A DNA stretch of 64,000 nt from Streptomyces sp. Root1304 (lineage in GTDB: Bacteria; Actinomycetota; Actinomycetes; Streptomycetales; Streptomycetaceae). Below are positions 1 to 11,476 of the stretch, piece after piece. Every line of letters starts with the position of its first letter. Positions within the stretch are counted from its first letter, which is position 1. The translations under genes were made by a program, and so were the position numbers. The notes beneath the pieces are model-generated. The model did not search any database. It saw only the letters and a list, made by a program, of their open reading frames with translations, and was not told the DNA's origin. Location: contig NZ_LMEP01000022.1 of the NCBI RefSeq assembly GCF_001426405.1, positions 208,065-272,064 of the forward strand, written 5' to 3'.

Positions 1-319
1 CGATCTTCAGGAGGGTGGCCCCGGGGTCCTGCGTGATGCGGCGGATCTTCTCCTCGTACGGGATGCCGGGCCGGTTGGTGACGGCTTCGACGAGGGCGAC
101 GACCCGGTCGGGGACGCCTGCGGCGCGAAGCCGCTCCGCCGTCCACGGGGTGTCCTCGATGACGTCGTGGAGCAGCCCGGCCATGGCCAGGTGCGGGCCG
201 AGCGGCGCGAGGCCCGCGGCGACCGCGCGTACGTGTTCGACGTACGGGACACCGGCCTTGTCGGTCTGTCCGGCGTGCGCCCGGCCGGCGAGCGCGTCCA
301 CCTCGGCGAGAGTCATCAT
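1..319 (-). CDS. HD-domain (SpoT-like) hydrolase, partial
   Basis: The 3' part of the gene lies beyond the left edge. The visible N-terminus reads MMTLAEVDALAGRAHAGQ, then VPYVEHVRAVA and LLHDVIEDTPWT. These are the spaced His and His-Asp ligands of the HD phosphohydrolase fold seen in RelA/SpoT-type hydrolases and related small bacterial proteins. Members hydrolyse phosphate esters such as (p)ppGpp in the cytoplasm; which substrate this one uses cannot be read from the fragment. The start is one of two adjacent ATGs (319 or 316), because an ATG slightly upstream runs into a stop. It is transcribed divergently from the LLM oxidoreductase, with about 115 bp between the starts. The gene is cut by the window, not broken. 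Confidence 0.8.
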   Translation of the reverse strand, partial: MMTLAEVDALAGRAHAGQTDKAGVPYVEHVRAVAAGLAPLGPHLAMAGLLHDVIEDTPWTAERLRAAGVPDRVVALVEAVTNRPGIPYEEKIRRITQDPGATLLKI

Positions 320-434
320 CGCCCCATCATCGCGGGGCGCGCTCGCGCGTCCCGGGCGGGGCGCCGTCGCGGACGCCACACGGTGTTCACGTTCGGCGGG
401 AATGCCCTTCGCGGACAGGCCTGTTGCCGATTGC

Positions 435-1361
435 ATGACTCTCGGAGTAACGCTCGGCTCGACCGCCGTCCAGCGCACGATCGACAGCACGGTGGAACTC
501 GCGCGGGAGGCGCGCGAGGCCGGCCTGCACTCGGCCTGGTTCGGCCAGACCTTCGCGTACGACTCGCCCTCGCTCGCCGCGATCGTCGGCCGGGAGGTGC
601 CGGGTCTCCATGTCGGGACGTCCGCGATCCCGGTCTTCGGCCGTCATCCGCTGCTGGTCTCCAGCCAGGCGCAGACGGCCCAGGCGGCGACCGGCGGCCG
701 CTACCACCTGGGGCTCGCCCTCGGCACCCGGCACCTCACGGAGACCGGTTTCGGCATCCCGTACGAGCGGCCCATCGGTCTGCTCAGGGAGTTCCTGACG
801 GCGCTGCGCCCGTTGCTGGAGACCGGCAGTGCCGACTTCCACGGGGAGCTCCTGACGGCGACGACGCCCTACTCGGCGGCGGTGCCGGGCGCACAGCCCA
901 CGGTGCCGGTGCTCGTGGCGGCGATGGGTCCGCAGGCCCTGCGGGTCTCGGGTGAACTGGCGGACGGGATCCTGCCGTTCCTGGCGGGGCCGCGGGCGCT
1001 CGCCGAGCACATCGTGCCGGCCGTCACGGCGGCCGCGACGGCGGCGGGCCGTCCCGCGCCCCGGATCGTGGCGCTCGTCCCGGGTGTGGTCACGGCCGAC
1101 GCGGAGGCCGTGCGGGACGCGGCGGCCGAGGCGCTCGCGCTGTACGAGACGATTCCCTCGTACCGGCGGGTCCTGGAGCTGTCCGGTGTGACGCGGGCGG
1201 TGGACCTCGCCGTGATCGGTGACGAGGAGACCGTCGCGGCCGAGGTGCGACGCTACCGGGAGGCGGGGGCGACGGAGGTGGTCTTCACCGCGACGGAGCT
1301 GGGCGGCGAGGACGACCGCCGCCGCACCTGGAAGCTGCTGGGCGAACTGTCGCGCGGCTGA
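435..1361 (+). CDS. LLM-class F420/flavin-dependent oxidoreductase
   Basis: The product is a 308-residue luciferase-like monooxygenase (TIM-barrel). Such enzymes use F420 or FMN for hydride transfer or monooxygenation in the cytoplasm. The frame is open far upstream, but the family begins at MTLGVTLGSTAVQRTIDST, so I start at the ATG at 435. Supporting features are the early strand-helix with EAGLHSAWFGQ, the central GGRYHLGLALGTRH segment typical of the family's cofactor phosphate pocket, and the C-terminal GATEVVFTATELGG. The substrate is not evident. It is divergent from the HD gene and convergent with the MMPL exporter, with a 67-bp spacer. F420 rather than FMN use is an inference from its frequency in actinobacteria. 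Confidence 0.85.
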   Translation: MTLGVTLGSTAVQRTIDSTVELAREAREAGLHSAWFGQTFAYDSPSLAAIVGREVPGLHVGTSAIPVFGRHPLLVSSQAQTAQAATGGRYHLGLALGTRHLTETGFGIPYERPIGLLREFLTALRPLLETGSADFHGELLTATTPYSAAVPGAQPTVPVLVAAMGPQALRVSGELADGILPFLAGPRALAEHIVPAVTAAATAAGRPAPRIVALVPGVVTADAEAVRDAAAEALALYETIPSYRRVLELSGVTRAVDLAVIGDEETVAAEVRRYREAGATEVVFTATELGGEDDRRRTWKLLGELSRG

Positions 1362-1428
1362 ACGGCGGCCCGCCGTCCCGGTGAGGGCGCGGGCCGTCTT
1401 CCGGATCGTGCCGGGCCCGGGGCCGGGA

Positions 1429-3705
1429 TCAGGTCCCTGGCCCGGGCGCCGCGGCCCGCTCCGGTTCCCCTTCGCCCTCCGTGTCCAGGTGCGGCAGGAT
1501 CCGGTCCAGCCATCCGGGGGTCCACCAGGCGTGCTCGCCGAGGAGGGTCATCACCGCGGGCACGAGGAGCAGCCGCACCACGGTGGCGTCGATGAGGACG
1601 CTGGCGGCGAGGCCGAGGCCGAGCATCTTCACCACGATGTTGTCCGAGACGATGAACGCCGCGAAGACGCTCACCATGATCAGCGCGGCGCAGGTGATCA
1701 CCCGGGCGGTGATCTCCAGGGCGTGGGCCACGGAGGCCTTCGGGTCGCCTGTGCGCAGCCAGGCCTCGCGGACCCGGGACAGCAGGAAGATCTCGTAGTC
1801 CATGCTCAGCCCGAAGACGATCGCGAACATCATCATCGGTACGTAGCTCTCGATGGGCACCTTGCCGGAGACGCCGAGCGCGGGGCCGCCCCAGCCCCAC
1901 TGGAAGACGGCCACGACCACGCCGTAGGAGGCGGCGATGGACAGCACGTTGAGCACGGCCGCCTTCACCGCGACGAGCAGGCCGCGGAAGACCGTGAGGA
2001 TGACGAGGAAGGCGAGGGCCACCACCACGGCGATGATGAGCGGGAGGCGGCTGGAGACGAGGTCGAGGAAGTCGACCTGGGCCGCCGTGGTGCCGGTGAC
2101 GTAGGTCTGCGCGTCGGTGCCGGCCACCGCCTGGGGCAGTACGTCGTCGACGAGGTGGTCGGTCAGCTCGGTGGTGCGCTCGTCCTGCGGGGAGGCCACC
2201 GAGTAGGCGGTGCCGACCAGCACGTCCCCGTCGGAGGTGGCCTGGAGCGGGGTGATGGAGGCGGCGTCGGGGACGCCGGTCAGGGCCTGCTTGAGCTTGT
2301 CCGCGAGGTCCGCCCGGTCGGCGGCGGGCACGGCCGTCTGGTCGACGACGACGGTCAGCGGCCCGTTCGCGCCGGGGCCGAAGGCGGTGGAGATCAGGTC
2401 GTAGGCCCGCCGGTCCGTGAACGACTCGGGGTCCGCGCCGTCGCCGATGTGGCCGAGCTGGATGAAGAACAGCGGGATCGCCAGGATCACGAGCGCCACG
2501 ACGCCGCCGCCGAGGAACCACAGGGGGCGCTTCTCGACGCGCTGCGCGTACCGGTGCCAGGTGCCGTGCGCCACCGCGCCGGGCGTCTCGTCGGCCTCCG
2601 CCACCGGCTTGCGCACGTGGTAGCGGTCGATCCGGCGGCCGACCAGACCGAGCATCGCCGGGACCAGGGTGAGCGCGGCGAGGACGGCGGTGACGACCGT
2701 GAAGGCGGCCGCCAGGCCCAGTTTCCCGATGAAGGTGACGCCGGAGACCCACAGGCCGGACAGGGCGATGATGACGGTGCAGCCGGAGACCAGCACGGCG
2801 CGGCCGCTGGTGGTGGTGGAGAGGGCGGCGGCTTCGGCGGGGGCGTGCCCGTTCATCAGGTTCTGGCGGTGCCGGGTGATGAGGAAGAGCGCGTAGTCGA
2901 TGCCGACGCCGAGGCCGATCATGGTGGCCAGGGTGGGCGAGACGGTGCCGAAGGTGAAGGCGGCCGCCGTCAGGCCGAGGAGGGCGAGGCCGCAGACCGC
3001 CCCGAGGAGGGCCGTGACCAGGGGCAGGACGGCGGCGATGGCGCTGCCGAAGCCGATGAGGAGGACGAGGATCGCGACGGCGAAGCCGATCGCCTCGCTG
3101 GTGCGGTCGTCGGGCTGCGGCCGGGCGAGTTCGCCGAGCGGGCCGCCGTACTCGACGGTGACCCCGGCGTCGCGGACCGGCTGTACGGCGGCGTCGACGC
3201 CGGTCAGGTAGCCGGTGCCGAGGGTGGAGGGCGGCACGCTGAAGCGGACGGTGATGTACGCCGTCTTTCCGTCGGTGGAGAGCGGGCCCGTGTTCGGGAC
3301 CCCGGCGGGGAGCGCGGGCGGGGTGGTGCCCGGGGGCGGCAGCGGGTTCTGCGCGCTGAGGACGTCGGGCAGTTTCTGCAGGGCGGCGACGGTCGAGTTG
3401 ACGGCGGAGGCCTCGTCGGTGAGCGGTCCGGAGGGCCGGTTCAGGACGATCTGGGCGCCGTAGCCCCCGGCGGCGGGGTCGTGCGCCTTGAGGACGTCCA
3501 GGCCCTCGGCGGACTGGACCCCGGGGAGGGCGAAGTCGTCGGAGAACTGGCCGCCCACGGCCCGGTCGGTGATCTGGAGCCCGACGACCGCGGCCACCCA
3601 GAGGGCGATGACGACGAGGAAGTGGCGGGCGCACCAGTGCCCCAGTCGGTAGAGGGCGCCTTTCGTGGGTGTTCCTCGGCCCTCGGCCGGGCTTCCAGCG
3701 TTCAT
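1429..3705 (-). CDS. MMPL-family RND transporter
   Basis: This 758-residue membrane protein has the MMPL plan: an N-terminal TM (about residues 30-50), a large extracytoplasmic loop, a bundle of TMs, a second loop, and a final TM bundle ending near residue 735. The duplicated proton-relay regions are visible as GLGVGIDYALFLITRHRQ in the first half and FGLSMDYEIFLLSR in the second, each with the conserved Asp-Tyr pair. MMPL proteins in actinomycetes export lipids, hydrophobic metabolites or drugs using the proton gradient. The cargo is unknown here because no biosynthetic cluster is adjacent. The length is normal for Streptomyces MMPL proteins and no frame problem is seen. It is a single-gene unit, 124 bp downstream of the DUF2470 gene stop. 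Confidence 0.93.
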   Translation of the reverse strand: MNAGSPAEGRGTPTKGALYRLGHWCARHFLVVIALWVAAVVGLQITDRAVGGQFSDDFALPGVQSAEGLDVLKAHDPAAGGYGAQIVLNRPSGPLTDEASAVNSTVAALQKLPDVLSAQNPLPPPGTTPPALPAGVPNTGPLSTDGKTAYITVRFSVPPSTLGTGYLTGVDAAVQPVRDAGVTVEYGGPLGELARPQPDDRTSEAIGFAVAILVLLIGFGSAIAAVLPLVTALLGAVCGLALLGLTAAAFTFGTVSPTLATMIGLGVGIDYALFLITRHRQNLMNGHAPAEAAALSTTTSGRAVLVSGCTVIIALSGLWVSGVTFIGKLGLAAAFTVVTAVLAALTLVPAMLGLVGRRIDRYHVRKPVAEADETPGAVAHGTWHRYAQRVEKRPLWFLGGGVVALVILAIPLFFIQLGHIGDGADPESFTDRRAYDLISTAFGPGANGPLTVVVDQTAVPAADRADLADKLKQALTGVPDAASITPLQATSDGDVLVGTAYSVASPQDERTTELTDHLVDDVLPQAVAGTDAQTYVTGTTAAQVDFLDLVSSRLPLIIAVVVALAFLVILTVFRGLLVAVKAAVLNVLSIAASYGVVVAVFQWGWGGPALGVSGKVPIESYVPMMMFAIVFGLSMDYEIFLLSRVREAWLRTGDPKASVAHALEITARVITCAALIMVSVFAAFIVSDNIVVKMLGLGLAASVLIDATVVRLLLVPAVMTLLGEHAWWTPGWLDRILPHLDTEGEGEPERAAAPGPGT

Positions 3706-3829
3706 GGCGTGGCCGTGTCCGGTTGGGAGGTCCCCGAGCGGTCCCGGCGCCGGCTGTGCGCGCCTACCCGCTCCATTGTTCGCCTGCCGGGGCGCTCCGG
3801 CATCTCGGCCGGTACGGAGGCCCGTTCGG

Positions 3830-4534
3830 TCAGGTGAGCAGCCGGTTGGGGTGGGAGAAGCGGCGGGCGGCGGCGAGGAGGGCGTGGACGCGGGGTCCGG
3901 CCTGGTCGATGTCGGTGACGGGGGTGGGGAAGGGCAGCCGGACGTCGTGGTGGCCGGTGGGACGTTCGAGGCGCAGGGTGATGCCGTAGCGGTCGAGGGC
4001 GACGGGGAGGGCGCGGACGGTGTCCCGTTCGGGGCGTGGCCGGACGAGCCGCATCAGGAGGGGGACGAGTTCACCGTGGCGGTCGACGAGATGGGTGAGC
4101 AGGGCTGCCTCGGAGGAGGCCAGTGGGTCGATCTCGGCGGCCTGGAGTTCCTCCAGGGTGATGTAGTTCCGTCCTTCGGCGTCCTCGACGAGGGCCTGGC
4201 CGAACTCCATGCACAGGCCGGCGGCGCCTTCGGGGGCGTAGGGCGCGGCGAGGAGTCCAGTGAGGGTGACGCGCGCCCGCAGCCGCTCGCGTACGGGGGT
4301 GGGGGCGATGTCCGTGAACTCCAGGCGTACGGGGATCCGCGCGGGCGCTCCGGTGTGGCTCTCCTCGGAGGGGTCGTGCAGGTGGATGTGGCCCATCGGT
4401 CCGGTCCCGTCGAGCAGGTGGACCTCCTGGTGCAGCCCGTCGGAGACGACCGTCATCGAGTGGGCGGCGGCGAGGATCGACCGTACGCGTTCGGCGGGGG
4501 TGGGCAGCGGGGTGCGGGGACTGAAGGGACGCAT
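3830..4534 (-). CDS. DUF2470 domain protein (haem/iron-linked)
   Basis: The 234-residue soluble protein has a C-terminal DUF2470-like segment (about residues 145-225): THLVDRHGELVPLL, then ALDRYGITLRLE and VRLPFPTPV. DUF2470 is the small domain fused to FMN-binding split-barrel proteins of the HugZ type, which degrade or bind haem. The N-terminal two thirds is consistent with a degenerate split barrel, and no catalytic residue can be assigned. An almost perfect DmdR1/IdeR iron box lies at 4573-4591, about 40 bp upstream of the ATG. The gene is therefore probably repressed by the iron-bound regulator and expressed under iron starvation. A role in iron or haem handling is inferred from the domain plus the box. 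It is transcribed alone. Confidence 0.85.
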   Translation of the reverse strand: MRPFSPRTPLPTPAERVRSILAAAHSMTVVSDGLHQEVHLLDGTGPMGHIHLHDPSEESHTGAPARIPVRLEFTDIAPTPVRERLRARVTLTGLLAAPYAPEGAAGLCMEFGQALVEDAEGRNYITLEELQAAEIDPLASSEAALLTHLVDRHGELVPLLMRLVRPRPERDTVRALPVALDRYGITLRLERPTGHHDVRLPFPTPVTDIDQAGPRVHALLAAARRFSHPNRLLT

Positions 4535-4572
4535 CCGAGTTCTCCCGGGACAGGTGACGGAGACACTATTAC

Positions 4573-4591
4573 TTAGGTAAGCCTAAGCTAA
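4573..4591 (-). promoter_or_regulatory. Iron box (DmdR1/IdeR operator)
   Basis: On the minus strand the 19-mer is TTAGCTTAGGCTTACCTAA. From memory, the actinobacterial IdeR/DmdR1 consensus is TTAGGTTAGGCTCACCTAA, which gives 17 of 19 matches. It stands 39 bp upstream of the DUF2470 ATG, where it would cover the promoter. The patch is conspicuously AT-rich in this GC-rich sequence. Binding is inferred. Confidence 0.85.
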
Positions 4592-4664
4592 CTCACTCTG
4601 CCGGGAGGACGGAAGGGCCGCGCCGACACGAACCGCTGCCCCCCGGCGCCTCCCTCACCCGGGG

Positions 4665-4940
4665 TCAGGGCGCGTCGCCCGACCAGTCGAAGCGGCCCGG
4701 ATCGCCGGGACGCGGGTCGTACAGCGAGCGCCCGTCCGCCCCGTACCGCCCGAGCTCCGTCTCCAGCGCCGCGCCTTCGGCCCGCTCCTCCGCCGTCCGG
4801 TCCGTGACGTCCAGGAGGAGGCCGTCCAGCGGACCCCCGGTCAGCTCGACGTAGACCCGGCCCGGTCTCGGCCCCCGGTGGGGGTCGTCGTGGTCCTGGC
4901 CGTAGACCCGGCCCCTCAGCAGCTCCTCGTCCCTGTCCAT
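4665..4940 (-). CDS. Small hypothetical protein, 91 aa
   Basis: I do not recognise a family. The protein begins MDRDEELLRGRVYGQDHDD. Its middle, RVYVELTGGPLDGLLLDVTD, looks like a beta-strand pair. An acidic charged helix follows, and the end is PRPGDPGRFDWSGDAP. There is no signal peptide, TM or cysteine. The ATG at 4940 is chosen because the coding pattern (high GC3, family-like start) weakens upstream of it. The gene is divergent from mutA with 134 bp between starts. A VELxGGPxDG segment recurs in small actinobacterial proteins of unknown function, as far as I recall. Confidence 0.6.
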   Translation of the reverse strand: MDRDEELLRGRVYGQDHDDPHRGPRPGRVYVELTGGPLDGLLLDVTDRTAEERAEGAALETELGRYGADGRSLYDPRPGDPGRFDWSGDAP

Positions 4941-5074
4941 GCGATCCAGCGTCCCAGCCGCCACTGACAACGCCCCGCACCGCGCCCACCACACGGAACG
5001 CCCCAGGTCCAAGAGAAGAAGGTCACAGTCGTACGCCCTCCTGCTCCTTTGTCGATCTCCCCTAGCATCCGAGC

Positions 5075-6885
5075 ATGACGGTCCTGCCTGACGACGGGCT
5101 CTCCCTGGCGTCCGAATTCCCCGACGCACCACACGAACAATGGCAACACCTCGTGGCGGGTGTCCTGCGCAAGTCCGGCAAGGACGTCTCCGGCGACGCC
5201 GCCGAGGACGCCCTGTCCACGCTCCTGGAGGACGGCCTCGACGTCCGTCCGCTGTACACGGCGCGCGAGGCCGCCCCCGACGCCGGGCTCCCCGGCTTCG
5301 CCCCCTTCGTCCGCGGCGGTCGCCCCGAGGGCAACACCGTCGGCGGCTGGGACGTGCGCCAACGGCACCTCGTGGCCGACGGCGAGGCCGTCCTCACCGA
5401 CCTCGAGAACGGCGTCACCTCGCTCTGGCTGGGCGTCGGCGGCACCGGCATCCCGGTCTCCTCCCTCGACAAGGTCCTCGACGGGGTCTACCTCGACCTG
5501 GCCCCCGTCGCCCTCGACGCGGGCGACGAGACGCAGGCGGCGGCGGAGCGGCTGTTCCGGCTGTACGAGGAGCGCGGCGTCGCCGACGACGCGGCCCGCG
5601 GCACCCTGGGCGCCGACCCTCTCGGCCACCTCGCCCGCACCGGACGCCTCTCCTACGACCTGGCGTCCGTCACCGGTCTCGCGCGCCGCTGCGCCGACCG
5701 GCACCCGGCGCTGCGGGCCCTCACCGTGGACGCCCTGCCGTACCACGAGGCCGGCGGTTCGGCCGCGCAGGAGCTGGGCTGCTCGCTCGCGACCGGCGTG
5801 GCCTATCTGCGGGGACTGACCGGGTCCGGGCTGAGCGTCGCCGAGGCGTGCGGACAGCTGGAGTTCCGGTACGCGGCCACCGCCGACCAGTTCCTGACGA
5901 TCGCCAAGCTCCGCGCGGCGCGCCGGCTCTGGGCCCGGGTGGCCGAGGCCTGCGGCGCCCCGGAGGCGGGCGCCCAGCGGCAGCACGCGGTGACCTCGCC
6001 GGTGATGATGACCCGCCGCGACCCGTGGGTGAACATGCTGCGGACCACGGTGGCCACGCTCGCGGCCGGGGTCGGCGGCGCCGACAGCGTCACCGTGCTG
6101 CCCTTCGACGAGGCGCTCGGCCTGCCGGACGCCTTCGCGCGCCGGATCGCCCGCAACACCTCCACCGTCCTCATCGAGGAGTCGCACCTGTCCCGGGTGA
6201 TCGACCCGGCGGGCGGCTCCTGGTACGTGGAGCGGCTGACCGACGAACTAGCCCAAGCCGCATGGGAGTTCTTCCAGGAGATCGAGCGGGCGGGCGGCCA
6301 GGAGGCCGCGCTGCGCGCCGGGACGGTCGGCGAGCGGCTGGCCACGACGTGGGCCGCGCGGAGCGCGAAGCTCGCGACCCGCCGCGAACCCGTCACCGGG
6401 GTCAGCGAGTTCCCCGACCTCACGGAGAAGCCCGTCCACCGGGCGCCCGCCCCCGAGCAGCCGGCCGGCGGTCTCCCCCGGGTCCGCCGCGACGAGGCCT
6501 TCGAAGCGTTGCGCGCCCGCTCCGACGCCCACCTGGCGGCGACCGGGGCCCGGCCCCGGGTCTTCCTCGCCGCGCTCGGCCCGGCCGCCGCCCACTCGGC
6601 CCGGGTCGCCTTCGCCGCGAACCTCTTCCGGGCCGGCGGCATCGAGGCCGTCACCGAGGGCACGTTCGAGGAGAGCGGCGCCCGCGAGGCCTGCCTCTGC
6701 TCCAGCGACGCCGTGTACGAGGAGCGAGCCGGAACCGCGGCGGCGGAGCTGCGCGCGGCGGGCGCCGGGCACGTCCTCCTCGCCGGCCGCCCGGGGGCGC
6801 ACCCCGGTGTCGACACGTACCTCTTCGCGGGCTGTGACGCCGTCGCCCTGCTCTCCACCGCCCTCGACCGCATGGGAGTGTCCTG

Positions 6886-6886
<1 letters not shown>
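5075..6886 (+). CDS. mutA: Methylmalonyl-CoA mutase small subunit
   Basis: The 603-residue small (beta) subunit belongs to the heterodimeric adenosylcobalamin-dependent mutase that interconverts (R)-methylmalonyl-CoA and succinyl-CoA. In Streptomyces this links odd-chain and propionate metabolism to the TCA cycle and supplies polyketide extender units. Family features include LPYHEAGGSAAQELGCSL, FRYAATADQFLTIAKLRAARRLW, SHLSRVIDPAGGSWYVERLTDEL and a C-terminal B12-like fold. The B12 fold lacks the DxHxxG cobalamin ligand, the segment reading LGPAAAHSARVAF; this is normal for the non-catalytic subunit. The ATG at 5075 fits the family start. The stop overlaps the mutB ATG by one base, indicating translational coupling. 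The 134-bp leader is too short for a cobalamin riboswitch. Confidence 0.97.
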
Positions 6887-9062
<2,176 letters not shown>

Positions 9063-9066
<4 letters not shown>

Positions 9067-10046
9067 TCGGTCTCGACACGTACGTCCGGGGCGTCCGCGA
9101 GGGGAAGCGGGCGCTCGTCGCCCGCGCGATCACCCTCGTCGAGTCGACCCGCCCCCAGCACCGGGCACTCGCCCAGGACCTCCTGACGGAACTCCTCCCG
9201 TACAGCGGCGACGCCGTGCGGATCGGGATCAGCGGAGTGCCCGGTGTCGGCAAGTCGACGTTCATCGACGCGTTCGGCACGATGCTGACCGGGCTCGGCC
9301 ACCGGGTCGCGGTGCTCGCCGTCGACCCCTCGTCGAGCCGGACGGGCGGCTCCATCCTCGGCGACAAGACCCGGATGGAGCGGCTCGCGGTCGACCCGGC
9401 GGCCTTCGTCCGCCCCTCCCCCACCGCCGGGACGCTCGGCGGGGTGGCGAAGGCGACCCGCGAGTCGATCGTCGTGATGGAGGCCGCCGGCTACGACGTC
9501 GTCCTCGTCGAGACCGTGGGCGTCGGCCAGTCCGAGACCGCCGTCGCCGACATGGTCGACTCCTTCCTGCTGCTCACCCTGGCCCGCACCGGCGACCAGC
9601 TCCAGGGCATCAAGAAGGGCGTCCTGGAACTCGCGGACGTGGTCGCCGTGAACAAGGCCGACGGCCCCCACGAGCGCGACGCCCGCGCCGCGGCCCGCGA
9701 ACTCGCGGGCGCGCTGCGGCTGATGCACGGCGCCGACGCCTTCTGGACACCACCGGTGCTGAGCTGCAGCGCCCGCGAGTCGGCCGGCCTCGACGAGGTC
9801 TGGGACCGGCTGCGGCAGCACCGCGCCCTGCTCGACTCCACCGGCCGTCTCACGGCCAAGCGCCAGGACCAGCAGGTCGACTGGACCTGGACGATGGTCC
9901 GCGACGAACTCCTCCGCCGCCTCCACACGGACCCGGCGGTCCGCGGCCTCGCGCCCGAGCTCGAAGAGCGGGTCCGCGCCGGAGCGCTGACGGCGACGAC
10001 GGCCGCCGAGCGCATCCTCGGCGCGTTCGGCGACCGGCGCGACTGA
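9063..10046 (+). CDS. meaB: Methylmalonyl-CoA mutase GTPase chaperone
   Basis: The 327-residue G3E-type P-loop GTPase gates cofactor loading and protects or repairs methylmalonyl-CoA mutase. Walker A is GVPGVGKS with Lys64. AVDPSSSRTGGSILGDKTRM and VETVGVGQSE form the switch and Walker B region, NKAD is the base-recognition motif, and a C-terminal dimerization helix follows. The GTG start at 9063 overlaps the mutB stop (GTGA). Orthologues are named MeaB, formerly ArgK or LAO/AO transport ATPase. Position and spacing match the conserved mutA-mutB-meaB order. A long hairpin follows at 10061-10103. Confidence 0.96.
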
Positions 10047-10060
10047 CGGGTCCCCGGGCC

Positions 10061-10103
10061 GCACCCCGCACACCCACTTTTTTGTGGGTACTTGTCGGGG
10101 TGC
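10061..10103. terminator. Nested hairpin between convergent operons
   Basis: The outer stem pairs GCACCCCG (10061-10068) with CGGGGTGC (10096-10103). The inner stem pairs ACCCAC (10072-10077) with GTGGGT (10084-10089) around a run of six T. It lies 15 bp after the meaB stop and 51 bp before the convergent HxlR gene stop. It is probably a bidirectional terminator. Confidence 0.65.
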
Positions 10104-10153
10104 GGCGCCCCGGGCGAAGCTGAACGAGGCCCGGGAGGAAGGGAACAGGGGCC

Positions 10154-10507
10154 TCAGGACACGGCGGTGGGTGCGGCCGTGAGCAGGTCCAGACGACGGT
10201 GGCCCCAGTCCGACAACGGGCCGAGCGCCTCGGCGAGTTCGCGCCCGAACGCGCTGAGCGAGTAGACGGTCTTCGGGGGCAGGACGTCGTACACCTCACG
10301 GTGGACGAGGCCGTCCTCCTCCATCTCCCGCAACGCCTGGGTCAGCACCTTCTCGCTGATCTCGGGGACCTTCCGGCGCAGTTCGCCGGGGCGGTGCGGG
10401 CCGGCCTCCAGCAGCCACAGCAGCGTCGTCTTCCATTTGCCCTCGATCACCACGATCGCGGCGCTCACTCCGCACACGTTCGTGTCCTGGGCCCTGGCGC
10501 GTGTCAT
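10154..10507 (-). CDS. HxlR-family transcriptional regulator
   Basis: The 117-residue winged-helix protein fits the HxlR family. It has an early Cys (CGVSAAIVVIEGKWKTTLLWLL), the recognition region RPGELRRKVPEISEKVLTQALREME and a wing, LVHREVYDVLPPKTVYSLS. HxlR proteins often sense electrophiles, aldehydes or thiol stress through that cysteine, here Cys12. The gene is divergent from the imine-reductase-like dehydrogenase, with 69 bp between the starts. The usual arrangement is that the regulator represses both itself and the neighbour, so the dehydrogenase is the likely target. No clear palindrome was identified in the short spacer. Confidence 0.92.
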   Translation of the reverse strand: MTRARAQDTNVCGVSAAIVVIEGKWKTTLLWLLEAGPHRPGELRRKVPEISEKVLTQALREMEEDGLVHREVYDVLPPKTVYSLSAFGRELAEALGPLSDWGHRRLDLLTAAPTAVS

Positions 10508-10576
10508 CCGCGTCCTTCCCCTTCCTCCGGGATCTCTTTCCTTCGTCTGTCTCCATGTCTACAAGGGAGTTCACCC

Positions 10577-11476
10577 ATGTCTTCTTCCCCTTCGCCCACC
10601 CGGGACGGGCTCGCGGTCACGGTCGTCGGCCTCGGGCCCATGGGGCGGGCGCTGGCCGGCGCGTTCCTGGCGGCGGGCGTGCGGACCACGGTGTGGAACC
10701 GTACGCCCGGCCGGGACGGGGAGCTGGTCGCCCGGGGCGCCGTCCCGGCCGCGAGCGCGGCGGAGGCGGTCGCGGCGAGCCCGCTGACCGTGGTCTGCCT
10801 GGTCAACTACGACGCCACCGACTCCGTGCTGCGGACGGAGGCCGTGACGCGCGCCCTCAAGGGGCGGACGGTCGTGAATCTCAGCGCCGACACCGCCGAG
10901 CGCGCCAGGGACACCGAGCGCTGGGCCGGGGAGCACGGCATCGGCTATCTGGACGGCGCGATCATGACGCCGACGCCGAGCATCGGGACGCCGTCGGCCG
11001 TGTTCCTGCACAGCGGCCCCGAGCCGCTGCACCGTGAGCACCGGCCGGTGCTCGACGCCCTGGGCGGCACCCACACGCACCTCGGGGAGGAGATCGGCCG
11101 GGCGGCCGCGTACGACATCGCGCTGCTCGACATCTTCTGGACGTCGATGACGGGCTATGTGCACGCCCTGGCGCTCGCACGGGCCGAAGGGGTCTCCCCG
11201 ACCGAGCTGGCGCCGTTCGCGCGGGGCATCGGCGCGATCCTGCCCCCGCTGTTCCAGGAGTGGGCCGAGGACGTGGAGAGCGACGGGTTCTCCGGCGAGG
11301 GGAACCCGCTGACCTCGGCGGTGTCGACGATGACGCACGTCGTGCACGCAGCCGAGGGGCACGGCATCGACGCGAGCGTGATGCGCGCCGCCGAGGCCCT
11401 GGCCCGGCGGACGGTGGAGCTCGGCCACGGCGCCGAGGGGTTCACACGGGTCGCCGAGGTCCTGGGCCGCCGCTGA
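10577..11476 (+). CDS. NAD(P)-dependent imine-reductase-like dehydrogenase
   Basis: The 299-residue protein belongs to the 6-phosphogluconate / beta-hydroxyacid dehydrogenase superfamily. The N-terminal dinucleotide fold has VTVVGLGPMGRALAG (Gly18-Gly20-Gly23), followed by VWNRTPGRD, which suggests NADPH. The C-terminal all-helical domain (about residue 165 on) supplies dimerization. The classic catalytic Lys of hydroxyacid dehydrogenases is not evident. The corresponding helix reads GRAAAYDIALLDIFWTSMTG, as in imine reductases, which use Asp or Tyr. The natural substrate is unknown. The ATG at 10577 follows AAGGGAG at 8-9 bp. HxlR control is inferred from the divergent layout. Confidence 0.88.
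   Translation: MSSSPSPTRDGLAVTVVGLGPMGRALAGAFLAAGVRTTVWNRTPGRDGELVARGAVPAASAAEAVAASPLTVVCLVNYDATDSVLRTEAVTRALKGRTVVNLSADTAERARDTERWAGEHGIGYLDGAIMTPTPSIGTPSAVFLHSGPEPLHREHRPVLDALGGTHTHLGEEIGRAAAYDIALLDIFWTSMTGYVHALALARAEGVSPTELAPFARGIGAILPPLFQEWAEDVESDGFSGEGNPLTSAVSTMTHVVHAAEGHGIDASVMRAAEALARRTVELGHGAEGFTRVAEVLGRR

Noticed and set aside
1219..3837. Long plus-strand frame over the MMPL gene
   Set aside because: Acid/Gly-rich antisense translation; the MMPL protein on the minus strand is complete.
4941..5074. Possible cobalamin riboswitch before mutA (GCCACTG present)
   Set aside because: The leader is only 134 bp, the B12 box (AGTCAGGAGACCTGCC-like) is missing and the fold cannot be drawn.
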